Assembly (NCBI GenBank): GCA_015065065.1
Contig: SVQX01000018.1
Span: forward strand, 1 to 39,378
Length of the DNA: 39,378 bases
Origin: Oscillospiraceae bacterium
GTDB taxonomy: Bacteria > Bacillota > Clostridia > Oscillospirales > CAG-272
Direction: 5' to 3'
Part shown: in pieces, positions 32,559-39,378 of the stretch
How the letters are laid out: every line of letters starts with the position of its first letter
How positions within the stretch are numbered: the stretch's first letter is position 1
Translations under genes and position numbers: made by a program
Notes under the pieces: generated by a model
The model's input: the letters and a program-made list of their open reading frames with translations, nothing else
Told to the model about the DNA's origin: nothing
Databases searched by the model: none

Positions 32559-34274
32559 ATGGAAAAATTCATGGAAAATTACCTTCGCTGGTGTGAGTCC
32601 GACCGACTTTCAGACGAGGAGCGCGCCGAGCTGCTTGCTATTGCCGACGACAAGGACGAGATAGAGCTTCGCTTTTCCTCTTATCTGTCTTTCGGTACTG
32701 CGGGACTTCGCGGCACTATGAAAACGGGTATGAACGCGATGAACGTTCACACCGTGGCTTACGCGACTCAGGGACTTGCTAATCTTATAATCAAGGAAAA
32801 CCGTGCATCTGACGGCGTTGTTATCGCTTACGACTGCCGTATTAACTCCGAGCTTTTTGCAAAGACGGCGGCTCGCGTGCTGGCAGCGGCTGATATTCCC
32901 GTTTACATCTTTGACGATCTTCGCCCCACCCCCGAGCTTTCCTTTGCTCTGCGCGAGCTTGGCTGCGTTGCGGGAATAAACATTACCGCATCTCACAACC
33001 CCAAGCAGTACAACGGATATAAGGCTTATTGGGAGGACGGCGCACAGCTTCCACCCGAGCACGCTGACGTTGTGGCTGCGGCGATGAACAGCCTTGATAT
33101 TTTCCGCGACGTTTATCTTTGCGATTTCGACACCGCTCTGGCTGAGGGCAAGATCACTATGCTCGGTGGTGAGATGGACGAAAAATATCTTGCAAACGTA
33201 GTCGCACAGGCGGTAAATCCCCAGGCTGTGGCTAAGGTTGCCGACGACCTCAAGATTGTTTACTCTCCCCTTCACGGCACGGGCTACCGCCTCGTTCCCG
33301 AGGTGCTTTACCGCACGGGACTTAAAAATCTTTACACCGTACCCGAGCAGATGAAGATAGACGGCTCATTCCCCACCGTTGAAAAGCCCAATCCCGAATA
33401 CCGCGAGGTGTTTGAAATGGGCATAAAAATTGCCAACGAGGTTGGAAGCGATCTCGTTATCGCCACCGATCCCGACGCTGACCGCGTTGGCGTAGTTACA
33501 CGCACCAAGGACGGCGGCTTTGCTACCATTACGGGAAACCAGATGGGCGCTTTGCTGCTCGATTATATCCTTACGGCGTATGAGGAAACGGGAAATATGC
33601 CCGACTCTCCCTATGCGGTCAAGACTATCGTTACGACCGAGCTTGCCGCACGGGTTTGCGAGGCTCACGGCGTTAAGATGCACAACGTGCTGACCGGCTT
33701 TAAGTTTATCGGCGAGGTCATCAAGTCCTACGAGGCAAAGGGCTACGGCAGCTTTATCCTCGGCTTTGAGGAAAGCTACGGCTACCTCAAGGGCACCTAC
33801 GCCCGCGACAAGGACGCGGTGGTCGCTACTATGCTCATCTGCGAGATGACCGCATACTACAAAGCAAAGAATATGACTCTTTCGGATGCGCTTGACTCTC
33901 TTTACGAGCGTTACGGCTACTTTGCCGAGTCCAATGTTGAGATATACATGGAGGGCATTGACGGTCCCCGCCTCATGGCAGAGAAGATGGATGCGCTCCG
34001 CAACCCCTGCCCCGATACTATCGACGGCAAGGCTGTAACTGTCTTTGCCGACTACAAAAAGCAAGAGATCCTCGACAAGACTACGGACAATATAAGCTCC
34101 ACAAATCTCCCCGCGTCAAACGTACTGTCCTTTACCCTTGATAACGGCGACGTTATCGTTGTCCGTCCCTCGGGCACAGAGCCGAAGATAAAGTATTACT
34201 TCCTCCTTCGCGGCGAGTCCAAGGCAGAGACGGACGGAAAGCTGGATGCGTATAAGAACGCGCTTGGGGTGTAA
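32559..34274 (+). CDS. pgcA: phosphoglucomutase/phosphomannomutase family protein
   Basis: The ATG at 32559 follows TTGGAGG; an upstream TTG frame would only add three residues. The 571-residue product has all four mutase motifs: the phosphoserine loop ITASHNPKQYNGYKAYW (~residues 143-159), the Mg loop ATDPDADRVG, the sugar loop GFEESYGYLKGTY and the phosphate-binding RPSGTEPKIKYYF. Length fits the PgcA-like Bacillota alpha-phosphoglucomutase. It interconverts glucose-1-phosphate and glucose-6-phosphate, supplying precursors for wall polymers and glycogen. It shares its strand and probably its transcript with the glycosidase-like gene 35 bp downstream. Confidence 0.95.
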   Translation: MEKFMENYLRWCESDRLSDEERAELLAIADDKDEIELRFSSYLSFGTAGLRGTMKTGMNAMNVHTVAYATQGLANLIIKENRASDGVVIAYDCRINSELFAKTAARVLAAADIPVYIFDDLRPTPELSFALRELGCVAGINITASHNPKQYNGYKAYWEDGAQLPPEHADVVAAAMNSLDIFRDVYLCDFDTALAEGKITMLGGEMDEKYLANVVAQAVNPQAVAKVADDLKIVYSPLHGTGYRLVPEVLYRTGLKNLYTVPEQMKIDGSFPTVEKPNPEYREVFEMGIKIANEVGSDLVIATDPDADRVGVVTRTKDGGFATITGNQMGALLLDYILTAYEETGNMPDSPYAVKTIVTTELAARVCEAHGVKMHNVLTGFKFIGEVIKSYEAKGYGSFILGFEESYGYLKGTYARDKDAVVATMLICEMTAYYKAKNMTLSDALDSLYERYGYFAESNVEIYMEGIDGPRLMAEKMDALRNPCPDTIDGKAVTVFADYKKQEILDKTTDNISSTNLPASNVLSFTLDNGDVIVVRPSGTEPKIKYYFLLRGESKAETDGKLDAYKNALGV

Positions 34275-34291
34275 AAGCTTGGTGTGTAAAA
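34262..34291 (+). repeat. 15-bp tandem duplication across the mutase stop codon
   Basis: GCTTGGGGTGTAAAA is directly followed by GCTTGGTGTGTAAAA (14 of 15 identical). The TAA stop lies in the first copy and the second copy repeats it in the same frame, as would follow from replication slippage. No effect on the protein is expected. Confidence 0.7.
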
Positions 34292-34309
34292 ATTAATGGA
34301 GGTGTTGAT

Positions 34310-35752
34310 ATGACAGCCTTTCCTAACCTTCAGGACTCCCCCTTCGTCTACGAGGCACAAACGCTGCGCGGAATGACGGACGACCGCTCAAAAAAGCACG
34401 ATTATATAGATCTTCGCCACTTAGTCGACGACAAAACGGTTTTGAAAAATCCGCACAAGGGCTGGTTCTGGCATTATATCGATAACGGCATTGGACGTCC
34501 TCAATACCGCGAGGAACACGATATGGACGACGATCTGTCCGATTTTCCCGGACTCAACCACCTCTATCTCCGATTCGATTGGAGTGATATTGAAAAGGAA
34601 AAGGGCGTTTACGACTTTTCTCCTCTCGAGGATATTATGGAGCTTTGGGGCAAGCGCGGCTATCGCTTCTCAATGCGCGTATGCACCTTCGAAACCAGCC
34701 CGAGTATACCGTTTGCAACTCCGAAATACGTTTTCGAAGAAGGTGCAAGATGCTACTCCTGCCGAGGAGGAAAGGTGATCGAGCCTGATTACGGCGATCC
34801 CATTTTCCTTCACTATCTTGAAAAATTTATGATCGAATTTTCCAAAAGATACAACGGCGACAAGCGAATTGAATGTATCGACGTTGGCACTATCGGCACT
34901 TGGGGTGAGGGGCACACTGCAAACGGTACGGGACATATCTACCCGCTGGATGTGGTCAAGCACCACATTGATCTGCACTGTAAATATTTCCCCGACACGC
35001 CGATCCTGTGCAACGACGACCACATTGCGGGGCGCTTCGGACACGGTATCGACGAGGTAATGGATATGCTGGAATACGTTGAGTCCCGAGGCATCGGCAT
35101 TCAGGACGACTCTATCTGCTGTGACGGATATGCAGAGGACGGCGGTTACGATTCTATGCGTGCGGCGTGGGCATTCGACCGACTTTACAAGACCGCTCCC
35201 ACCTGCATTGAAAACGAGCATTATCATCTGACCTTCAAGCGTCCGCAACACAACCGCGACGGACTTACGCTTATGGAATCGCTGAGGCGCTCCCACGCCA
35301 CCTACGCCGGATTCCACGGATATCCCCGTCCTTGGCTCGAAAAGTACAAATATATCACGGAATACTGTGCAAACCGCTTGGGATATTGGTACTTTTTGAC
35401 CGCCGCCACCGTTCCGTCAATTATGACAGCCACCGCCTACAACAAGGTGGAGCTGGAGATGGAAAACCGAGGCTGGGCACCCGCGTACAACAGCTACGCT
35501 CTCAAATTCAAGCTGACGGACGAGGATGGTGATGAGTACGTTGTCAATACTGATTTTGACAACCGCTCTCTTATGCCCTCACAACCTCAAAGCGTTAGTC
35601 TGCGGCTTGACCTGCGCGGCGTTCCCGCGGGTAAATATAACCTTTCAGTCGGACTTTTCGAGAACGCTACTCCTATTCTTCTCGCACTCAAAAATCACAT
35701 ATATCACAACGGATTTTATAAAATTGCGACAGTCAGCGTCAAGGGTGTTTGA
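34310..35752 (+). CDS. DUF4832/TIM-barrel glycoside-hydrolase-like protein
   Basis: This 480-residue protein has no signal peptide. Residues ~35-330 look like a TIM-barrel glycosidase: KNPHKGWFWHYIDNG, LYLRFDWSDIEKEKGVYDF, a substrate-side strand MRVCTFE, then VGTIGTWGEG (~residues 193-202) with a likely acid/base Glu. The end of the barrel and the C-terminal beta domain (WAPAYNSYALKFKLTDEDG..., LRLDLRGVPAGKYNLSVGLF) match the DUF4832 arrangement, often annotated as uncharacterised hydrolase. Without a signal it would act in the cytoplasm on an imported oligosaccharide or on glycogen-like material. It is downstream of the phosphoglucomutase gene behind GGAGG, which fits carbohydrate turnover. 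The specific reaction is unknown. Confidence 0.85.
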   Translation: MTAFPNLQDSPFVYEAQTLRGMTDDRSKKHDYIDLRHLVDDKTVLKNPHKGWFWHYIDNGIGRPQYREEHDMDDDLSDFPGLNHLYLRFDWSDIEKEKGVYDFSPLEDIMELWGKRGYRFSMRVCTFETSPSIPFATPKYVFEEGARCYSCRGGKVIEPDYGDPIFLHYLEKFMIEFSKRYNGDKRIECIDVGTIGTWGEGHTANGTGHIYPLDVVKHHIDLHCKYFPDTPILCNDDHIAGRFGHGIDEVMDMLEYVESRGIGIQDDSICCDGYAEDGGYDSMRAAWAFDRLYKTAPTCIENEHYHLTFKRPQHNRDGLTLMESLRRSHATYAGFHGYPRPWLEKYKYITEYCANRLGYWYFLTAATVPSIMTATAYNKVELEMENRGWAPAYNSYALKFKLTDEDGDEYVVNTDFDNRSLMPSQPQSVSLRLDLRGVPAGKYNLSVGLFENATPILLALKNHIYHNGFYKIATVSVKGV

Positions 35753-36197
35753 TATCCTTTGCCACAAGCAGTGACGGAAGCCGCCAAAAGAAAACATCGC
35801 GGCTCTCCCACGTCACTTTGCCGCCACGGCAAAGGCGGGATACTCTTTCCGCCTGCAAAAGCTTACCTCCGTCGTGATCGATCACCGTCGGTGAGAACTC
35901 ACAGACACACTCATAACGGAAAAATCTATATCGCTGACGCGCGTCGGACAAGGAAAACTCCTCCGACGCGCGTTTACCTATATTCTCCACACAAAAGCTA
36001 ATAAAGCCGTCAGCCACCGACGAATAAAGATCCGAAAATCGCGCGGCGGCGGGAGCATATATTCCCTCCCCCTCTGCTTGCGGAAAAATCACCGTACAAC
36101 GGGCGACGCATATTCCGTCTCGCTTCACGTCCCGCCGCTTTTCCTCCGTCCGCAGGCGCAAGGCACCGCCCTCAAGATCAAGCTCACAAATAAACAT
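35739..36197 (-). CDS. unknown protein, DUF3298-like layout
   Basis: This 152-residue open frame on the minus strand has a short acceptable ribosome binding site (GGGGGTAAA before ATG). It has no signal or membrane segment. The pattern RFSDLYSSVADGFISFCVENIGKR, YECVCEFSPTVIDHDGG, VSRLCRGGKVTWESRDVFFW resembles the RsiV/DUF3298-type extracytoplasmic domain, but the protein is truncated compared with those and lacks the anchor, so this is only a hint. It overlaps the convergent glycosidase gene end by 14 bp and follows the XRE regulator gene by 69 bp, so the two may be one transcript. It could be mis-predicted; an antisense frame here also stays open. Confidence 0.6.
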   Translation of the reverse strand: MFICELDLEGGALRLRTEEKRRDVKRDGICVARCTVIFPQAEGEGIYAPAAARFSDLYSSVADGFISFCVENIGKRASEEFSLSDARQRYRFFRYECVCEFSPTVIDHDGGKLLQAERVSRLCRGGKVTWESRDVFFWRLPSLLVAKDIKHP

Positions 36198-36266
36198 TTT
36201 ACCCCCTCAGCACAAGCGTTTTCACACGACAATTTATGCTGTGGGGGTGATTTTTATGTAGGCGGC

Positions 36267-37409
36267 TTACTGCTCGCCGTCCTCGCTCTCAAAATTCTCG
36301 GCACACTCTGCCATACGCATAACTGCGGCACGGAAGCGCTCGTTTTGTCTTATGGGACTCCATATACGCGCGGCAAAACGGCTTTGAAGGATGCGCGCGC
36401 ACTTGGACATACCCTTCGCCTCGGTGTCCTCAGACTTCCTATACTCCACCTCGCGAAGCAGGACGCTCTTATATCTCGCCTCGCTTGGACGGTTGTCGCA
36501 AATAATAGCAAAATCAGCCATTTTTTCAACGCAATCAAGGGCTTTTTGATTGTTTCCCTTGGAAAGATACAGCATAGCAAGCTGGCGGTAGGAGTTTGCA
36601 AGTCTGTCGGCGTAGAAAAGATAATCTCCATTGAACACGATCTCGTAAACCTTCATGGCGCGCAGAAGAATATCTATCTTTTCGTCGGTGGTGTACTTAT
36701 TCATGGCAATATCCGGCACGCAGGTTAGGTTATAGGCGTGCCACCAGATGTTATCCGCGAAAAGAATAAGATTTTTCTGCGCCTGAAGCCGCGCCGTATC
36801 TCCCGTAAACACCGTTGCTCTTACTATCTCGCGGCAAAGGTGCATACCGTGGAGCTGATCCGCGATCTCCTCCGCCTCTATATCGTCGCCCACCTGACGG
36901 CAAAGTATGCCGCACAAGGTCTTTTTGGTTTCGTCGCGCACTCCGTCCTCCGCGCAATCCTCCAGTATATGTCGGCAGAGCGACACAGCCTCAGAGAGCA
37001 TTCCGCGCGCCTTTTCATCATCCTCGGTCTCGGCACAAATATGCGACAGCACCTTGGCTAACGAAAGTCGGAGCACGTAGCTCGATGGCAGCTCGGCGCA
37101 GGCAGAGCGCAACAGCTCCAACGCCTCCTCTGCACGGTCGCGGTCAAGATACCACTCCGCGCGCTCGGCGTATTCCTTTACCGCCTGCTCGTTTTTTGCG
37201 CCGTCATAGCACAAAAGCTCGTCCATACTCGCGCCGAATGCATCGGCTATCAGCGGAAGCGAATCCATATCGGGATAACATATTCCCGACTCCCAGCGAG
37301 ACACCGCCTGAGGTGTTACACCAACTCGCAGAGCAAGTCCGTCCTGCGTCATTCCGTTCTTTTTGCGAAGCAGGCGTATCTTCTCGCCTATCTTTATTTT
37401 CTGTACCAT
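36267..37409 (-). CDS. XRE-family regulator with C-terminal TPR-like repeats
   Basis: This 380-residue protein has an N-terminal helix-turn-helix (residues ~7-62: IRLLRKKNGMTQDGLALRVGVTPQAVSRWESG, then DSLPLIADAFGASMDELL). The rest is a string of helical pairs with TPR features, for example EYAERAEWYLDRDRAEEALELLRSA, SLAKVLSHICAETEDDEKARGMLSEA and LANSYRQLAMLYLSKGNNQKALDCVEKM. Such proteins resemble Rgg/PlcR-like peptide-responsive regulators, though a ligand is not shown. It has its own perfect promoter and is divergent from trkA, so it may control potassium uptake or its downstream unknown gene. Confidence 0.9.
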   Translation of the reverse strand: MVQKIKIGEKIRLLRKKNGMTQDGLALRVGVTPQAVSRWESGICYPDMDSLPLIADAFGASMDELLCYDGAKNEQAVKEYAERAEWYLDRDRAEEALELLRSACAELPSSYVLRLSLAKVLSHICAETEDDEKARGMLSEAVSLCRHILEDCAEDGVRDETKKTLCGILCRQVGDDIEAEEIADQLHGMHLCREIVRATVFTGDTARLQAQKNLILFADNIWWHAYNLTCVPDIAMNKYTTDEKIDILLRAMKVYEIVFNGDYLFYADRLANSYRQLAMLYLSKGNNQKALDCVEKMADFAIICDNRPSEARYKSVLLREVEYRKSEDTEAKGMSKCARILQSRFAARIWSPIRQNERFRAAVMRMAECAENFESEDGEQ

Positions 37410-37445
37410 AATATCCCCCGAAATCTACAAATTTCAACAATATAT

Positions 37446-37474
37446 ATTATAAACCAAATATTTACCCTTGTCAA
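37446..37474 (-). promoter_or_regulatory. consensus sigma-A promoter for the XRE regulator
   Basis: Minus strand: TTGACA, 17-bp spacer, TATAAT, both perfect. The expected start is about 31 bases before the ATG at 37409. Confidence 0.9.
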
Positions 37475-37521
37475 TAGAAGGTTTATATTTTTGTGTATAA
37501 TCACGATTTTACACAATTCGC

Positions 37522-37550
37522 TTGAAATATGTAAAAATATGTGCTATAAT
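37522..37550 (+). promoter_or_regulatory. sigma-A promoter for trkA-trkH
   Basis: TTGAAA, 17-bp spacer, TATAAT; one mismatch in the -35. It lies 34 bp before the trkA ATG and is divergent from the regulator promoter 48 bp away. Confidence 0.85.
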
Positions 37551-37584
37551 AATTGTTTGATGTAATATATCGAGGAGGGTGCCT

Positions 37585-38937
37585 ATGAATATTCTTATTG
37601 TGGGCGGCGGTACCGTCGGTACTGCTATATGCACCGAGCTTACTTCCGAGGGACATGATATAACCGTTATCGACAAGGATATGGCTTGCCTTAAGGAATT
37701 ATCCAATAAATGCGACGTCGTTGGAGTTATGGGCAACGGCGCAGAGGTATCTACTCTGCGCGAGGCGGGCGCGTCAAAGGCTGACCTGCTTATTGCAGTT
37801 ACCTCTATGGACGAGGTCAATATTATATGCTGTACGGCGGCAAAAAAGCTGGGTACAAAGCACACGGTAGCCCGCGTGCGTAATCCCGAATACGCCGAGC
37901 TTATGCAGCTTATGAAAAACGAAATGAACCTTTCTCTCACCATAAATCCCGAGCTTGCCGCGGCAAAGGAGATATCCCGTATTCTCCGATTTCCCTCCGC
38001 CAACAAGGTGGACACTCTCGCCCGCGGACGAGTTGAGCTTGCGGAATTCGTTGTGGAGTCCAACTCCCCGCTTTGCGACACCTCCCTTTTTGAGCTTCGA
38101 ACAAAGCTGAATATGAAATTTCTCGTATGTGCCGTCAAGCGCAACGGAAAGGCGTACATTCCTTCGGGAAATTTCGTTATCAAGGAAGGCGATACCGTCT
38201 GCTTTACGGCTTCGGACGAGGAAATTTCCAAGGTATTTAAGTCGGTTGGCAACAAGCGTCCCATCAAAAACGTGCTTATCGTCGGCGCGGGAAGGATAAC
38301 ATATTATCTGCAATCCATGCTCAAAAGAGCTAAGATACATTCCACCGTTATCGATAACAGTAAGCAACGCTGCCGTGAGCTGGCGGAGAATTTTGACTGC
38401 TCTGTCATATGCAACGATACCACCAAGCAGGAGGTGCTGCTTGAGGAGGGACTCGGCTCGGCTGATGCTTTTCTTGCGCTGTCTGACTCCGACGAGGAAA
38501 ACGCTATCGTTTCCATGTACGCAAAATCCCAAAGCACACAAAAAATAGTAACCTTGATATCCCGCATATCCTACGTTGAGCTTTTCAAGAACGTGGGGCT
38601 CGGCAGTATCGTTTCCCCGAAATCCTCCACCGAAACGCAGATATTGCGTTACGCACGCTCAATGGCTAACGCGGGCGACTACGAAATAGAATCCATACAC
38701 AAGCTGATGGACGAGCAAGTAGAGGCTCTTGAATTCGTTATAAAGGAAGCCATATCTGGATTTACTAACATCCCCCTCAAGGAATTGAAGCTTCGCCCGG
38801 GTGTGCTTATCGCCTGTATTGTTCGCGACAACCGCGTGATAATTCCCTCGGGTAACGACTCGGTTTTGGCTGGCGACACCGTGATCACCGTTGCAGAGCA
38901 AGGACAAATCAAAGGAATCAAGGAAATTTTTAGATAA
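37585..38937 (+). CDS. trkA: Trk potassium uptake system regulatory subunit TrkA
   Basis: I start at [13 protein letters not shown] (37585), six bases after GGAGG; the frame also offers a GTG two codons earlier. The 450-residue product is the full double TrkA: RCK-N domain 1 ([13 protein letters not shown], residues ~1-120), RCK-C 1 (~135-215), RCK-N domain 2 ([16 protein letters not shown], ~225-345) and RCK-C 2 (~370-450). It binds NAD(H) and gates the TrkH channel from the cytoplasm. It overlaps trkH by one base (TAATG), a strong coupling that fits a stoichiometric complex. Confidence 0.96.
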   Translation: MNILIVGGGTVGTAICTELTSEGHDITVIDKDMACLKELSNKCDVVGVMGNGAEVSTLREAGASKADLLIAVTSMDEVNIICCTAAKKLGTKHTVARVRNPEYAELMQLMKNEMNLSLTINPELAAAKEISRILRFPSANKVDTLARGRVELAEFVVESNSPLCDTSLFELRTKLNMKFLVCAVKRNGKAYIPSGNFVIKEGDTVCFTASDEEISKVFKSVGNKRPIKNVLIVGAGRITYYLQSMLKRAKIHSTVIDNSKQRCRELAENFDCSVICNDTTKQEVLLEEGLGSADAFLALSDSDEENAIVSMYAKSQSTQKIVTLISRISYVELFKNVGLGSIVSPKSSTETQILRYARSMANAGDYEIESIHKLMDEQVEALEFVIKEAISGFTNIPLKELKLRPGVLIACIVRDNRVIIPSGNDSVLAGDTVITVAEQGQIKGIKEIFR

Positions 38938-39378
38938 TGAATTACCGAATGATACGATACCTTTTGGGTGTCATACTTCTTATAGAGGGCGCACTGCTTA
39001 CGCTTCCTATGCTGGTAGCGGTGATATACGGAGAAAGCATCCTGCCCTTCCTCATAACCGTCGGTATCCTTGCCGTCATCGGACTCCCCTGCGTGATATT
39101 CAAGCCCAAGGATACGCAGATCTACGCCCGCGACGGATTTATATGCGTGGCATCAGCGTGGATACTTATGTCCGCATTCGGCGCACTTCCCTTCGTTTTC
39201 AGCGGCGCGATCCCGAACTATATTGATGCATTTTTTGAAACTGCATCCGGCTTTACCACCACGGGAGCAAGCATACTTCGCGCCGTCGAGCCGCTTCCCA
39301 AGGGTATTTTGTTCTGGCGCAGCTTTACCCACTGGATAGGCGGCATGGGAGTGCTTGTATTTATGCTCGCCATTCTCC
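38937..39378 (+). CDS. trkH: Trk potassium transporter TrkH, 3' truncated by window
   Basis: The ATG at 38937 uses the last A of the trkA stop, and about 147 residues are visible before the window ends. The protein begins [21 protein letters not shown] and shows [18 protein letters not shown], then the first pore loop [15 protein letters not shown], which forms part of the K+ selectivity filter, and [13 protein letters not shown], typical of TrkH/KtrB. It is the membrane channel of the Trk system with TrkA as its cytoplasmic gate. Confidence 0.95.
   Translation, partial: MNYRMIRYLLGVILLIEGALLTLPMLVAVIYGESILPFLITVGILAVIGLPCVIFKPKDTQIYARDGFICVASAWILMSAFGALPFVFSGAIPNYIDAFFETASGFTTTGASILRAVEPLPKGILFWRSFTHWIGGMGVLVFMLAIL

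Noticed and set aside
1..39378. tRNA, rRNA, riboswitch classes and CRISPR
   Set aside because: No cloverleaf, rRNA core, classic riboswitch core or regularly spaced repeats were seen by eye; small or divergent ones could be missed.

Overview
The window reads as one stretch of chromosome from an endospore-forming Bacillota, most likely a gut Clostridia of the Oscillospirales/Christensenellales kind. The clues are an orphan SpoVAF-family spore protein, Gram-positive lipoproteins with T/G/E-rich linkers, strong AGGAGG ribosome binding sites, near-perfect TTGACA-N16/17-TATAAT promoters, a DUF5685 protein beside a J-domain protein, and a GGGGCTCTGCCCC palindrome element of a type I remember from such genomes. 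The taxonomic placement is an inference. I see no phage, transposase, CRISPR array, tRNA or rRNA.

Layout. (1) 1-8017: the end of a CUT1-type sugar ABC transporter operon (ATPase C-terminus, two permeases, a lipoprotein solute-binding protein), followed by two further lipoproteins, one a staphylococcal-nuclease-like protein with an OB-fold region and one a large protein with atrophied Ig domains, OB-like regions and a duplicated C-terminal module. A strong terminator closes it. (2) 8018-8368: a non-coding spacer with palindromic repeats and a promoter. (3) 8369-10520: DUF5685 protein, J-domain protein with a Cys-rich tail, small membrane protein, terminator. (4) 10570-11997: spoVAF. (5) 12061-16444, minus strand: an operon of a winged-helix/cytidylyltransferase fusion, a solute-binding protein, an ATPase and a double-length permease resembling phosphonate/Fe(III) importers, with a consensus promoter and repeated GCGTTCA boxes in the leader. 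(6) 16506-26774, minus strand: a tightly packed nine-gene catabolic operon (FucI-like isomerase, VAO-type FAD oxidase, Fe-S protein with degenerate CCG units, class II aldolase, PfkB kinase, IolB-like isomerase, aldose epimerase, FGGY kinase, fused ETF beta-alpha), with a divergent AraC regulator at 26933. (7) 27775-28376: tag. (8) 28383-30137, minus: an acyl-CoA-synthetase-like enzyme with an attenuator-like hairpin in its leader. (9) 30301-32394: a BspA-like lipoprotein, a D-2-hydroxyacid dehydrogenase and a 65-residue Cys-rich membrane peptide. (10) 32457-35752: phosphosugar mutase and a DUF4832/TIM-barrel glycosidase-like protein. (11) 35739-37474, minus: an unknown protein and an XRE regulator. 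(12) 37522-39378: trkA and the start of trkH.

The three most interesting units are: the CUT1 importer joined to surface nuclease/OB lipoproteins, which may be a nucleic-acid or nucleic-acid-sugar scavenging locus; the importer led by a DNA-binding cytidylyltransferase, which looks like uptake and CTP activation of a phosphoalkyl compound with built-in regulation; and the nine-gene operon, which joins carbohydrate isomerases, kinases and an aldolase to a FAD oxidase - Fe-S - ETF electron chain for a substrate that cannot be named from the gene set. The functions of these systems are inferences from family membership and gene order.
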